Shown in pieces: positions 53,601 to 63,371 of a stretch of DNA of 64,000 nucleotides. The number at the start of each line of letters is the position of its first letter. Within the stretch, counting starts at the first letter, position 1. The notes beneath the pieces were generated by a model, which did not search any database, had not been told where the DNA came from, and saw only the letters and a list, made by a program, of their open reading frames with translations. Location of the stretch: NCBI RefSeq assembly GCF_900114185.1, contig NZ_FOSE01000004.1, positions 327,519-391,518 on the forward strand. The letters run 5' to 3'. The DNA comes from Cellulomonas sp. KH9. Lineage in GTDB: Bacteria; Actinomycetota; Actinomycetes; Actinomycetales; Cellulomonadaceae. The translations under genes and the position numbers were made by a program.

Positions 53601-54200
53601 GTCAACCCGCTGGCCCTCGAGGAGTTCGCGGCGCTGGAGGAGCGGCACCGGTTCCTCGTCGAGCAGCTCGCGGACCTCAAGAAGTCGCGCAGCGACCTGC
53701 TGGAGATCGTCAAGGACATCGACCAGCGGGTCGAGCAGGTGTTCACCGAGGCGTACCGGGACACCGCCGCGGCCTTCGACGTCGTCTTCCCGCGGCTGTT
53801 CCCCGGCGGTGAGGGGCGGCTGGTGCTCACCGACCCGGACGACATGCTGACCACGGGCATCGAGGTCGAGGCGCGACCCGCCGGCAAGAAGGTGAAGCGG
53901 CTGTCGCTGCTGTCGGGCGGTGAGCGCTCGCTCACGGCCGTCGCGCTCCTGGTGGCGATCTTCAAGGCGCGGCCGAGCCCGTTCTACGTCATGGACGAGG
54001 TCGAGGCGGCGCTGGACGACGCCAACCTCGGACGGCTGCTGGAGATCTTCCGGGAGCTGCAGCAGGACTCCCAGCTGATCGTCGTCACCCACCAGAAGCG
54101 CACCATGGAGATCGCGGACGCCCTGTACGGGGTGACGATGCGCGGCGACGGCGTGACCACCGTCATCAGCCAGCGCATGACCGAGGACGTCCCCGCCTGA
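50640..54200 (+). CDS. smc: chromosome segregation protein SMC
   Basis: SMC compacts and aligns the chromosome with ScpA/ScpB. GTG 50640 starts a 1186-residue protein, the usual length. VHLKTLTLRGFKSFASATTL leads to Walker A GPNGSGKSN at 31-39. Two long Ala/Glu/Arg-rich coiled coils flank a hinge at roughly 490-640 (LPGVVGSVAALLSVG... VDDLAAARPLVAAHPHLVVATRTGDVL). The C-terminal head has the signature LLSGGERSLTAVALLVAIF and Walker B PFYVMDEVEAALDDANL. It is transcribed from a leaderless-type promoter and followed by a small membrane protein gene and ftsY. Confidence 0.97.
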   Translation: MHLKTLTLRGFKSFASATTLSFEPGITCVVGPNGSGKSNVVDALAWVMGEQGAKSLRGGKMEDVIFAGTSGRPPLGRAEVSLTIDNTDGALPIEYSEVTISRTLFRNGGSEYAINGRGCRLLDIQDLLSDSGLGREMHVIVGQGQLDAVLRATPEERRGFIEEAAGVLKHRKRKEKALRKLDAMQGNLTRLGDLTTEIRRQLGPLGRQAEVARKAAVVQSDLRDSRARLLADDLAQLRARLEQEIADESAVRERREQVETALAEARGRLAALERQAAEAAPAVSEAGDVWYRLSSLRERVRGTASLAADRARLLGTATSERSTGQDPADLEAQAARVRTAEAELTADVELARAAVADAGAARQEAEAAAGAAERALADLQRSAADRREGVARLAGQVAARRSRVEATEAEIGRLRASLAAAEERARDATTQFAALESQVAGVEQGEEGLDAEHEAAAEALDSATARVAELEDALRTAERERDQQTSRAETLEMSLSRKDGAGALLAADALPGVVGSVAALLSVGERDEEAIVAALGAVADAVAVESVDAAVDAIRHLRAEDAGRATLLVAGAAPDAHVDLPAGADRAVDLVQAPPTVRDAVRALLADVVVVDDLAAARPLVAAHPHLVVATRTGDVLSRHRASGGSASAPSALHLQAALDAARSAAADATASAERLRFELAAAREDRAAAQEQVDATLERLNESDAALAAVAEQLGHLGSAARAARAEAERVQRSLEAAGATLEADHATLVELTERLAAAQEAPQDTEAAITEATARRDATAQAATAARGRETEARLTLRTGEERARALAGRAESLERAATAERAAREKAARREQERARQAAVARAVQTAAVRTGELLDRALRRAADERDAAEAARAERDAALTTVRAQVDVLVRDLAELTDVAHKDEVARAEQRLRIEQLETRAVEELGLDPEVLLEEFGPHRDVPVVLPPGTEPAPDAPTAVPYVRAEQEKRLRAAERALAQLGRVNPLALEEFAALEERHRFLVEQLADLKKSRSDLLEIVKDIDQRVEQVFTEAYRDTAAAFDVVFPRLFPGGEGRLVLTDPDDMLTTGIEVEARPAGKKVKRLSLLSGGERSLTAVALLVAIFKARPSPFYVMDEVEAALDDANLGRLLEIFRELQQDSQLIVVTHQKRTMEIADALYGVTMRGDGVTTVISQRMTEDVPA

Positions 54201-54317
54201 GCCCCCGTCCCGGTCCGGGTCACCGGGCCGGTGGGTGGTCGGGTGACGCCGTGTGAAGGTTGTGCGGGGGTTGCCCGGCACACCGGGCGTGTGCGCGCCG
54301 GTCGCCGGCGGCGGTCG

Positions 54318-54323
54318 CAGAAT
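54318..54323 (+). promoter_or_regulatory. possible leaderless -10 box
   Basis: CAGAAT, six bases (CGTGTC), GTG 54330. Confidence 0.4.
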
Positions 54324-54329
54324 CGTGTC

Positions 54330-54704
54330 GTGGCCGTCGTCATCACGCTTCTCCTCGCCGCCCTGCTCGTCGCCGCGGTGGTGCTCGTCGCCGTCCCCTC
54401 CGGGAGTGACGGCGAGAGCCCGTGGGTCGCGTTCCGACGTGGCCTGCGGGCACGCCGCGACCCGGACGCCGAGCAGACCGAGGCCGCCCGTGCCGCCGCC
54501 GCACGTCCGGTGGACCTGTCCCTGGCCGACTTCCTGCGGGCGACCGCCTCGGAGGGCGACGGCTACCTCCACCCCGACGAGCTGGCCGAGGACCTGCGAC
54601 TCGCCCGCGAGCGTGCCGCCCACGTGCTGCGCGTCGGCCGCGAGACCACCCGGGCGCACGACGTCGGGCCCGACGGGGCACGCAGCCACGACGCCCACCG
54701 GTGA
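54330..54704 (+). CDS. small single-helix membrane protein between smc and ftsY
   Basis: A 124-residue protein not recognised as a named family. The N-terminus is one long hydrophobic helix ([20 protein letters not shown]) without a preceding charged stretch. A cytoplasmic-type hydrophilic part follows, with an acidic helix (LSLADFLRATASEGDGYLHPDELAEDLRLARERAAHVLRVG). GTG 54330 is chosen because a -10-like CAGAAT lies six bases upstream; an in-frame extension to 54231 has no such support. Position between smc and ftsY may hint at a link with segregation or secretion, but nothing in the sequence shows it. Confidence 0.58.
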   Translation: MAVVITLLLAALLVAAVVLVAVPSGSDGESPWVAFRRGLRARRDPDAEQTEAARAAAARPVDLSLADFLRATASEGDGYLHPDELAEDLRLARERAAHVLRVGRETTRAHDVGPDGARSHDAHR

Positions 54705-54759
54705 TGCGGTCCTGACACCACCCTGACGTCCCGGGTCGCACCGGGGCCGCGCGGCCCGA

Positions 54760-54765
54760 CAGACT
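54760..54765 (+). promoter_or_regulatory. possible leaderless -10 box of ftsY
   Basis: CAGACT, six bases (GTCCGC), GTG 54772; no ribosome binding site. Confidence 0.4.
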
Positions 54766-54771
54766 GTCCGC

Positions 54772-56016
54772 GTGGACTTCAACGACCTCCTGCCCTACCT
54801 CGTCGGCGTGCCGGTGCTCGCCGCGGGCGTCGCCGCCGCGGTGCGCCTGCGCCGGCGTCCCACCGACACGCCGCCCGCCGACACCCCTGCCGCCGACACC
54901 CCTGCCGCCGGCAGCCCGCCCGCCGCGGGCGCGCAGGCCGCGGGGACCGCCGTCGCGGACCGTCCGGCCGCGCCCGCCGACGCCGGGCCGGCGGCGCCCG
55001 ACGAGGGCCCGGACGGCGCGACCGACCTGCTCGAGGTCCCCGAGGACCTCGCGACCCCGCCGCTGGAGACCCCGGCCCCCACCGCGGGCCGGCTGCGGCG
55101 GCTGCGCGAGCGGCTCGCCCGCTCGGGCTCGCCCCTCGGCACCCGGCTGCTGGGCGTGCTCTCGCGCGACCAGCTGACGGAGGACGACTGGGACGAGCTC
55201 GAGGAGACGCTCCTGCTCGCGGACGTCGGCGCCGGCCCCACGGACGAGCTGATCCAGGCGCTGCGCACGCGCGTGCGCGTGGAGGGCCTGCGGGACGGCG
55301 AGCAGGCGCGCGCCGTGCTGCGCGAGCAGCTCCTCGCGCTCGTGGACCCCTCGCTCGACCGCACGCTGCACACCACGCCGTCCACGGGGGAGGACGGTGC
55401 GCGCGTGCCCGCCGTCGTGCTCGTCGTCGGGGTCAACGGCACCGGCAAGACCACCACGGTCGGCAAGCTGGCGCGCGTCCTGGTGGCCGACGGCAGCAGC
55501 GTCGTGCTCGGGGCGGCCGACACGTTCCGCGCCGCGGCGGCCGACCAGCTCGAGACCTGGGGCTCGCGCGTGGGGGTGCCCACGGTGCGCTCCGACCGCG
55601 ACGGGGCCGACCCGGCCGCGGTCGCGTTCGACGCGGTGCGGGCGGGCGTGCGCGACGGCGCCGACGTGGTGCTGGTCGACACGGCCGGCCGGCTGCAGAA
55701 CAAGGCCGGCCTGATGGACGAGCTCGGCAAGATCACGCGGGTCATCACCCGGACGGCCCCGCTGTCCGAGGTCCTGCTCGTGCTGGACGCGACGACCGGG
55801 CAGAACGGCCTGAACCAGGCGCGGGTGTTCGGCGAGGTCGCCGGCGTCACCGGCATCGTGCTGACCAAGCTCGACGGCACCGCCAAGGGCGGCATCGTCG
55901 TGGCCGTGCAGCGCGAGCTGGGCGTGCCGGTCAAGCTGGTCGGCCTGGGCGAGGGTCCCGACGACCTGGCGCCGTTCGACCCGGAGGCGTTCGTCGACGG
56001 TCTGCTGCAGTCCTGA
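54772..56016 (+). CDS. ftsY: signal recognition particle receptor FtsY
   Basis: Membrane-associated SRP receptor GTPase; with Ffh (also in this window) it delivers nascent membrane proteins to SecYEG. The 414-residue protein starts GTG 54772. A hydrophobic N-terminus (DLLPYLVGVPVLAAGVAAAV) acts as anchor, followed by an Ala/Pro/Asp-rich variable region to about 110. The NG domain follows: G1 GVNGTGKTT at 220-228, ADTFRAAAADQL, DTAGRLQNKAGLMDEL, TKLDGTAKGG and LGEGPDDLAPFDPEAFVDGL. The linker DNA contains two copies of a 15-base repeat (54877-54906). Confidence 0.95.
   Translation: MDFNDLLPYLVGVPVLAAGVAAAVRLRRRPTDTPPADTPAADTPAAGSPPAAGAQAAGTAVADRPAAPADAGPAAPDEGPDGATDLLEVPEDLATPPLETPAPTAGRLRRLRERLARSGSPLGTRLLGVLSRDQLTEDDWDELEETLLLADVGAGPTDELIQALRTRVRVEGLRDGEQARAVLREQLLALVDPSLDRTLHTTPSTGEDGARVPAVVLVVGVNGTGKTTTVGKLARVLVADGSSVVLGAADTFRAAAADQLETWGSRVGVPTVRSDRDGADPAAVAFDAVRAGVRDGADVVLVDTAGRLQNKAGLMDELGKITRVITRTAPLSEVLLVLDATTGQNGLNQARVFGEVAGVTGIVLTKLDGTAKGGIVVAVQRELGVPVKLVGLGEGPDDLAPFDPEAFVDGLLQS
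54877..54906 (+). repeat. two tandem 15-base repeats in ftsY
   Basis: GCCGACACCCCTGCC occurs at 54877-54891 and 54892-54906, encoding ADTPA twice in the variable linker. Confidence 0.9.
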
Positions 56017-56021
56017 GCCGC

Positions 56022-56048
56022 GACCGGGCCCCGTGCCGGGGCCCGGTC
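56022..56048 (+). terminator. terminator of ftsY
   Basis: GACCGGGCCCC and GGGGCCCGGTC form an exact 11-bp stem around GTGCC. A second stem (56043-56050 with 56054-56061) overlaps its 3' arm, so the two are mutually exclusive. Confidence 0.6.
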
Positions 56049-56105
56049 CGGTGCGGACCGGCTGTCGGGACGCGGCGTCCCGCACACTGGACATTTGCCC
56101 AGCAC

Positions 56106-56152
56106 GAAACCCAACGTTTACGCGCGGGGGTCGGCTGTCACACGCGTGTAAC
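56106..56152. promoter_or_regulatory. GlnR-like binding sites upstream of amtB
   Basis: GTCAC-ACGCGT-GTAAC (56137-56152) closely fits the actinobacterial GlnR box gTnAC-n6-GaAAC. A second, weaker pair, GAAAC-n6-TTTAC (56106-56121), lies 16 bases upstream. GlnR activates amtB-glnK-glnD in Streptomyces and mycobacteria under nitrogen limitation. The assignment rests on motif and position only. Confidence 0.58.
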
Positions 56153-56231
56153 CCTCGCGCCGGTACCGCGAAACGCGATCGCTCCACAGTTGTCCCCGTC
56201 CGGCCGCCCGGCTGGCGAGGGGAGTGCAGAC

Positions 56232-57877
<1,646 letters not shown>

Positions 57878-57891
57878 GTCGCAGCCCACAC

Positions 57892-59688
57892 ATGACGACC
57901 GAACGGCCGCCCGCGGGGGGCGCGGCCGGGTCACCGCAGCAGCCGCAGGTCCCGTACCCCGCCGGGGTGCGGGACCTGCGCGCTGCCCGGCTCGACCTGG
58001 CCTCACGGATGACGGGACCGGGTGGGGACGGGGTGGCGCGCCGACGCGCCGTCGCGGACCTGGTGGTGGGTGCGCTCGCCCGCCTCTGGACGGAGGCGAC
58101 GGACGGGCGCGACGTGCAGGGCGTCGCCCTGGGCGTCGTGGGGAGCATCGGACGCGGCGACGCCGGCCCGGTGTCCGACCTCGACCTCCTGCTCGTGCAC
58201 GAGGGACGGGCGCGCTCGGCCGAGGAGCTCGGCGGCCTGGCCGAGCGGCTGTGGTACCCGATCTGGGACGCCGGGCTCGACCTCGACCACTCGGTGCGGT
58301 CGCTGGCGCAGTGCCGGCAGGTCGCGTCCAAGGACCTGCCCGCAGCGGTCGGGCTGCTCGAGCTGCAGCCCGTCGCGGGCGACGGCGTCGTCATCGCACG
58401 GGCGACGTCGGCCCTGCTCGCGGACTGGCGCTCGGCCGCGCGCCGCCGGCTGCCGGAGCTCCTCGCGTCGACCAGGCAGCGCGCGGACCGGCACGGGGAG
58501 CTCGCCTACCTCATCGAGCCGGACCTCAAGGAGGCCCGCGGCGGCATCCGTGACGCCGTGGTGCTCTCGGCGCTCGCCGCGACGTGGCTGACCGACCGGC
58601 CGCACGGGGCCGTCGACCACGCGTACACGCACCTGCTCGACGTGCGCGACGCGCTGCAGGTCGTCACGCGGCGCCGCACCAACCGCCTGCTGCAGGCCGA
58701 CCAGGACGAGGTCGCCGCGCTCGTCGGCTTCGACGACCGGGACGACCTGCTCGCGTCCATCGCCGAGGCCGGGCGCGTGATCTCCTACGCGCTCGACACC
58801 ACCGCACGCAACGCGCGGCAGGCCCTGCAGCGCCCCGCCCGCAAGCCGGTGCTGGTGCGCGGACGACGGACCCCGCCCCGGCTGCGCACGATCGCCGAGG
58901 GCCTGGTCGAGCACGACGGCGAGATCGTCCTGGCCGTGGACGCCCGGCCCGCCGAGGACCCGGTGCTGTCCCTGCGCGCGGCCGCGACGGCCACGCGCAC
59001 GGGGCTCGTGCTGTCGCCGGTGACGGTGGCGAGCCTCGAGGCGACGCCGCCGCTGCCGACCCCGTGGCCGCGGGCGGCCCGCCAGCAGCTGCTGCACCTG
59101 CTGGGGTCGGGACAGGCGCAGATCCCCGTGTGGGAGGCGCTGGACCTGGCCGGGGTGGCCACCACCTGGATCCCGGAGTGGGCGGGGGTGCGCAACCGTC
59201 CGCAGCGCTCCGCCATCCACCGGCACACCGTGGACCGGCACCTCGTCGAGACCGTGGCGCGGGCAGGCCGCGACCGCCGCGCGGTGCAGGCCCCCGACAC
59301 GCTGCTGCTCGCGGCGCTGCTGCACGACATCGGCAAGCGCGCCGGGGCGGGGGACCACTCCGTCGAGGGTGCGCGCCTGGCGGGGCCGGTCGTGGCGCGC
59401 ATGGGCTTCGGCCCGCAGGTCGTCGGCGACGTCACGCGCCTGGTCCGGGAGCACCTGACGCTCTCCGAGCTCGCCACGACGGCCGACCCCGACGACCCGG
59501 CGACGATCGCACGGCTCCTCGACGCGGTCGACGGCAGGGCCGACCTGCTGACGATGCTGCGTGCGCTGACGGAGGCTGACGCGTCCGCCGCGGGGCCCGC
59601 CGCGTGGACCGCGTGGCGGGCCACGCTCGTCGACGACCTGACCGCCAGGGCCGCACGGGCGCTGGCGGGTACCCTGGGACGTCCGTAG
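57892..59688 (+). CDS. glnD: PII uridylyl/adenylyltransferase GlnD without ACT domains
   Basis: Modifies and demodifies GlnK according to nitrogen status. The 598-residue protein has the nucleotidyltransferase site GSIGRGD at 84-90 with Asp96 and Asp98 in SDLDL, the linker [11 protein letters not shown], and an HD hydrolase domain with His478-Asp479 (LLHDIGKR). It stops soon after the HD domain at TAG 59686-59688, whereas GlnD normally continues for about 200 residues with two C-terminal ACT domains that sense glutamine (Mycobacterium GlnD is about 800 aa). The next gene, ffh, begins at 59718, so the ACT region is really absent and not frameshifted. The ribosome binding site is weak. Confidence 0.9.
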   Translation: MTTERPPAGGAAGSPQQPQVPYPAGVRDLRAARLDLASRMTGPGGDGVARRRAVADLVVGALARLWTEATDGRDVQGVALGVVGSIGRGDAGPVSDLDLLLVHEGRARSAEELGGLAERLWYPIWDAGLDLDHSVRSLAQCRQVASKDLPAAVGLLELQPVAGDGVVIARATSALLADWRSAARRRLPELLASTRQRADRHGELAYLIEPDLKEARGGIRDAVVLSALAATWLTDRPHGAVDHAYTHLLDVRDALQVVTRRRTNRLLQADQDEVAALVGFDDRDDLLASIAEAGRVISYALDTTARNARQALQRPARKPVLVRGRRTPPRLRTIAEGLVEHDGEIVLAVDARPAEDPVLSLRAAATATRTGLVLSPVTVASLEATPPLPTPWPRAARQQLLHLLGSGQAQIPVWEALDLAGVATTWIPEWAGVRNRPQRSAIHRHTVDRHLVETVARAGRDRRAVQAPDTLLLAALLHDIGKRAGAGDHSVEGARLAGPVVARMGFGPQVVGDVTRLVREHLTLSELATTADPDDPATIARLLDAVDGRADLLTMLRALTEADASAAGPAAWTAWRATLVDDLTARAARALAGTLGRP

Positions 59689-59717
59689 CCGTCCGTCCGA
59701 CCACCGCGAGGCCCAGG

Positions 59718-61337
59718 TTGTTCGCCACCCTCTCCGACCGTCTCACGTCGACGTTCAAGAACCTTCGTGCGAAGGGTCGCCTGTCCGAGGCGGACATCGA
59801 CGCGACGATCCGCGAGATCCGCCGTGCGCTGCTCGACGCGGACGTCGCCGTGCCCGTCGTCCGGCAGTTCACCGGCGCCGTGCGCGAGCGCGCCCTCTCG
59901 GCCGAGGTGTCGGGGGCCCTGAACCCGGCGCAGCAGGTCGTCAAGATCGTCAACGACGAGCTCGTGGCGATCCTCGGCGGCCAGACGCGGCCGCTGACGT
60001 TCGCCAAGCAGCCGCCGACCGTCATCATGCTCGCGGGCCTCCAGGGCGCCGGGAAGACGACGCTCGCGGGCAAGCTCGCGCGGTGGCTGCGCGAGCAGGG
60101 GCACACGCCGCTGCTCGTCGCCGCGGACCTGCAGCGTCCCAACGCCGTCACGCAGCTCCAGGTCGTCGGCGAGCGTGCCGGCGTCCCTGTCCTCGCGCCG
60201 CACCCGGGCAACCAGGGCGCGGACGACGTGCTGCCCGCCGGTGCCGACCCCGTGGCCGTCGCCCGGGCCGGCCTCGAGACGGCCCGTCAGAAGCAGCACG
60301 ACGTCGTGATCGTCGACACCGCCGGCCGCCTCGGCGTGGACGCCGAGCTCATGGCGCAGGCGGCGGACATCCGCGACGCCGTCTCCCCGGACGAGGTCCT
60401 CTTCGTCGTCGACGCGATGATCGGCCAGGACGCCGTGACCACGGCGCAGGCCTTCGCCGACGGCGTCGGGTTCACCGGTGTGGTCCTGTCGAAGCTCGAC
60501 GGTGACGCCCGCGGTGGTGCGGCGCTGTCGATCGCCAGCGTGACCGGGCGCCCGATCATGTTCGCGTCGACCGGTGAGAAGCTCACCGACTTCGAGGTCT
60601 TCCACCCGGACCGCATGGCCTCGCGCATCCTCGACATGGGCGACGTCCTGACGCTCATCGAGCAGGCCGAGAAGGCGTTCGACGCCGGCGAGGCCGAGAA
60701 GATGGCCGGCAAGCTCGTCTCCGGCGAGGACTTCACGCTCGAGGACTTCCTCGTGCAGATGCAGCAGCTGAAGAACATGGGCTCCATCAAGAAGATGTTC
60801 GGCATGCTGCCGGGCATGGGGCAGATGCGTGAGGCCCTGGAGAACTTCGACGAGCGCGAGGTCGACCGGATCGAGGCGATCATCCGCTCGATGACGCCGG
60901 GTGAGCGGCAGAACCCGAAGATCATCAACGGCTCGCGCCGTGCGCGCATCGCGCGTGGGTCCGGCACCACCACGAGCGAGATCAACCAGCTGCTCGAGCG
61001 GTTCGACGGCGCCCGCAAGATGATGCGCCAGATGGCCAAGGGCGGCGGCATGCCCGGCGGGATGCCCGGGATGGGCAACCTGCCCGGCATGGGCGGCAAG
61101 AAGTCCCGTGGCAAGCAGGCGCCCGCGAAGCGGGCCAAGGGTGCCCGGTCGGGCAACCCCGCCAAGCGGGCCGAGCAGGAGCGTGCCGCGGCCGCGCGCG
61201 CGGCGGGGGCCACGCCGGCCGCACCCGCGGGCTCCGCGTTCGGCCTCGGCGGCGGCGCACCGGCTCCCACCGACCCCGCGTCCTTCGACCCGAGCGACCT
61301 GCCGACCGGGCTGGGTGACCTCTTCAAGGGTCGCTGA
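59718..61337 (+). CDS. ffh: signal recognition particle protein Ffh
   Basis: GTPase that, with 4.5S RNA, binds signal sequences. The start is the rare TTG 59718, chosen because GAGG lies six bases upstream and homologues begin with FATLSDRLTSTFKNLR. The 539-residue protein has the N domain, the G domain (G1 GLQGAGKTT at 107-115, DTAGRLGVDAELM, LSKLDGDARGG), and a Met-rich M domain (about 300-440: LGMLPGMGQMREALENF-like and RMMRQMAKGGGMPGGMPGM). A Lys/Ala/Gly-rich tail follows. Its receptor FtsY is 3 kb upstream. Confidence 0.96.
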   Translation: MFATLSDRLTSTFKNLRAKGRLSEADIDATIREIRRALLDADVAVPVVRQFTGAVRERALSAEVSGALNPAQQVVKIVNDELVAILGGQTRPLTFAKQPPTVIMLAGLQGAGKTTLAGKLARWLREQGHTPLLVAADLQRPNAVTQLQVVGERAGVPVLAPHPGNQGADDVLPAGADPVAVARAGLETARQKQHDVVIVDTAGRLGVDAELMAQAADIRDAVSPDEVLFVVDAMIGQDAVTTAQAFADGVGFTGVVLSKLDGDARGGAALSIASVTGRPIMFASTGEKLTDFEVFHPDRMASRILDMGDVLTLIEQAEKAFDAGEAEKMAGKLVSGEDFTLEDFLVQMQQLKNMGSIKKMFGMLPGMGQMREALENFDEREVDRIEAIIRSMTPGERQNPKIINGSRRARIARGSGTTTSEINQLLERFDGARKMMRQMAKGGGMPGGMPGMGNLPGMGGKKSRGKQAPAKRAKGARSGNPAKRAEQERAAAARAAGATPAAPAGSAFGLGGGAPAPTDPASFDPSDLPTGLGDLFKGR

Positions 61338-61342
61338 CGCGC

Positions 61343-62431
61343 GTGATCACGCACCTGCGCGGCACGGTGGTCGTCGACGACGACCACGAGGTCGGTCAGG
61401 CGTGGGTCGTGGGGGACCGGCTCACCCTGGAGCGGCCGGGCCGTGCCCCGGACGCGGTGCTCGAGGGCTGGGTGCTGCCGGGCCTCGTCGACGTGCACTG
61501 CCACGTCGGCCTCGCGTCCGACGGCCCGGTGGACGACGCCACCGCGCAGGCGCAGGCGCGCGCCGACCGGGACGCCGGGGTGCTGCTCGTGCGTGATGCG
61601 GGCTCGCCCGCGGACACCCGCTGGATGGACGCGCGGGCGGACCTGCCGCGCCTGCTGCGGGCCGGTCGGCACCTGGCGCGCCCCAGGCGGTACCTGCGGC
61701 ACTACGGACGCGAGCTGACCGACCCCGCGCAGCTGCCGCAGGCCGTGCGCGAGGAGGTGGCGCGCGGCGACGGCTGGGTCAAGCTCGTGGCCGACTGGAT
61801 CGACCGTGACCTCGGACCCGACGGCGACCTCCGGCCGCTCTGGTCGGACGCGGTGCTGGCGGACGCGGTCGCGGCCGCGCACGACGCGGGCGCCCGCGTC
61901 ACGGCCCACACGTTCAGCCACGAGGCGCTCGACGGGCTGCTCGACGCCGGCGTCGACGGGCTGGAGCACGCGACCGGCGCGACGCCGGAGCAGGTCGAGC
62001 GCATCGCCGCGGCCGGGGTGCCGGTCACGGCCACGCTGCTGCAGGTGGGGCAGTTCGCCGCGATCGCCGCGCAGGGCGAGGCGCGGTACCCCCGGTTCGC
62101 CGCGCGCATGCGTGCGATGCACGCCCGGCGGTACCAGCACGTGCGTGACCTGCACGACGCGGGCGTGCGGGTGCTGCTCGGCACCGACGCGGGCGGCACG
62201 ATCGCGCACGGCCGCGTCGCCGACGAGGCCGCCGAGATGGTGCGCGCCGGCATCCCCACGCACGACGTCGTCGCAGCCGCGTCCTGGCGGACGCGTGCGT
62301 GGCTGGGCGTGCCGGGCGTCACCGAGGGCGCGAGCGCCGACGTCGTCGTCTACGACGAGGACCCGCGCGCCGACGTGCGGGCGCTGGCCCGTCCGACCGC
62401 GGTCGTGCTGCGGGGGGCGCGCGTCCGCTGA
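61343..62431 (+). CDS. amidohydrolase family protein
   Basis: A 362-residue metal-dependent hydrolase of the imidazolonepropionase/dihydroorotase superfamily. GTG 61343 is five bases after the ffh stop. [12 protein letters not shown] supplies the HxH metal ligands. HTFSHEAL gives another histidine, GLEHATG the next, and LLGTDAGGT the catalytic Asp. [17 protein letters not shown] is the usual C-terminal end of the small beta-domain. A gene of this type between ffh and rpsP is common in actinobacteria. Substrate not known. Confidence 0.9.
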   Translation: MITHLRGTVVVDDDHEVGQAWVVGDRLTLERPGRAPDAVLEGWVLPGLVDVHCHVGLASDGPVDDATAQAQARADRDAGVLLVRDAGSPADTRWMDARADLPRLLRAGRHLARPRRYLRHYGRELTDPAQLPQAVREEVARGDGWVKLVADWIDRDLGPDGDLRPLWSDAVLADAVAAAHDAGARVTAHTFSHEALDGLLDAGVDGLEHATGATPEQVERIAAAGVPVTATLLQVGQFAAIAAQGEARYPRFAARMRAMHARRYQHVRDLHDAGVRVLLGTDAGGTIAHGRVADEAAEMVRAGIPTHDVVAAASWRTRAWLGVPGVTEGASADVVVYDEDPRADVRALARPTAVVLRGARVR

Positions 62432-62468
62432 CCGGTGGTCCGGGGGCGACGTGCCGGGGACCGACGGG

Positions 62469-62498
62469 TTGGGAGCGGTCGGTCACGTCTGGCACAAT
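62469..62498 (+). promoter_or_regulatory. promoter of the rpsP operon
   Basis: TTGGGA (62469-62474), an 18-base spacer and CACAAT (62493-62498). The leader to GTG 62628 would be about 120 bases long. Confidence 0.5.
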
Positions 62499-62627
62499 GG
62501 TCGGTTGTACTCGGTCCGTGCAGCCCCTCTACCTGCCCGGTGCCGTGTCCTCCGGCCGGAACGGCGCACCCACCCCACGGGACGCGCCGCGAGGCCACCC
62601 CAGCAGACATCAGGAGAACACCACCTC

Positions 62628-63053
62628 GTGGCAACGAAGATCCGTCTCAAGCGCATGGGCAAGATCCGCGCGCCGTACTACCGCATCGTCGTCGCCGACT
62701 CGCGCACCAAGCGCGACGGTCGCGTGATCGAGGAGATCGGCAAGTACCACCCCACCGAGGAGCCCTCGCTCATCGAGATCACCTCGGACCGGGCGCAGTA
62801 CTGGCTGGGCGTCGGCGCGCAGCCGACCGAGCAGGTGCTCGCGCTGCTCAAGGTCACCGGTGACTGGCAGAAGTTCAAGGGCCTGCCGGGCGCCGAGGGC
62901 ACGCTGCGCGTGAAGGCCCCCAAGGCCGACCCGAAGGCCGCCGTCGAGGCTGCCGCGCTCGACGCCGAGAAGGTCAAGGCCAAGGCGTCGGAGAAGAAGG
63001 CCGCCGCCACGGAGGAGCCCGCCGCGGCTCCCGCCGAGGACGAGCAGGCCTGA
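62628..63053 (+). CDS. rpsP: 30S ribosomal protein S16
   Basis: Small-subunit assembly protein. GTG 62628 is preceded by AGGAG at 62612-62616 (11 bases). The first 85 residues are standard S16: [38 protein letters not shown] and [21 protein letters not shown] Lys/Ala/Glu-rich tail of about 50 residues follows, as in other actinobacterial S16 proteins, giving 141 aa. The stop shares a base with the start of khpA (TGATG). Confidence 0.96.
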   Translation: MATKIRLKRMGKIRAPYYRIVVADSRTKRDGRVIEEIGKYHPTEEPSLIEITSDRAQYWLGVGAQPTEQVLALLKVTGDWQKFKGLPGAEGTLRVKAPKADPKAAVEAAALDAEKVKAKASEKKAAATEEPAAAPAEDEQA

Positions 63054-63292
63054 TGCTGGCCGACGCGCTCGAGCACCTCGTGCGGGGCATCGTCGACCAC
63101 CCCGACGACGTCCACGTCCGTGCGTCGTCGCTGCGCCGCGGTGAGATGCTCGAGGTGCGCGTGCACCCCGAGGACCTCGGGCGCGTCATCGGTCGGGGCG
63201 GCCGGACCGCGCGTGCGCTGCGCACGGTGGTCGGGGCGCTCTCGCCGGACGGTGCCGTGCGCGTCGACGTGGTCGACGTCGACCGGCGCTGA
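63053..63292 (+). CDS. khpA: KH-domain RNA-binding protein KhpA
   Basis: A 79-residue protein made of a single KH domain. The GxxG loop is VIGRGGRTARALR at about 44-56, and VVGALSPDGAVRVDVVDVDRR closes the fold. ATG 63053 overlaps the rpsP stop by one base, so it is coupled. KhpA proteins act as small RNA chaperones linked to ribosome assembly and cell-size control. Two inverted repeats separate it from rimM. Confidence 0.92.
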   Translation: MLADALEHLVRGIVDHPDDVHVRASSLRRGEMLEVRVHPEDLGRVIGRGGRTARALRTVVGALSPDGAVRVDVVDVDRR

Positions 63293-63303
63293 CCGCAGAC
63301 ACC

Positions 63304-63340
63304 CGACGGCCCGGTCCCTCGACGAGGGACCGGGCCGTCG
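63304..63340 (+). terminator. strong stem-loop inside the rpsP-rimM-trmD operon
   Basis: Perfect inverse arms of 18 bases (63304-63321 and 63323-63340) around one base, 11 bases after the khpA stop. It would give partial termination or processing between rpsP-khpA and rimM-trmD. Confidence 0.65.
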
Positions 63341-63344
63341 TCGT

Positions 63345-63360
63345 CCCCGACACGTCGGGG
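63345..63360 (+). promoter_or_regulatory. second hairpin next to the rimM ribosome binding site
   Basis: CCCCGA-CACG-TCGGGG lies directly before GAGGGAG, the rimM ribosome binding site. It could affect rimM translation. Confidence 0.4.
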
Positions 63361-63371
63361 GAGGGAGTGAC

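Noticed and set aside
49863-54782. A very long open frame on the minus strand opposite smc and ndk
   Set aside because: It is repetitive, Arg/Leu/Gly-rich, matches no family, and lies antisense to smc with all SMC motifs. Such frames arise from high GC codon use.
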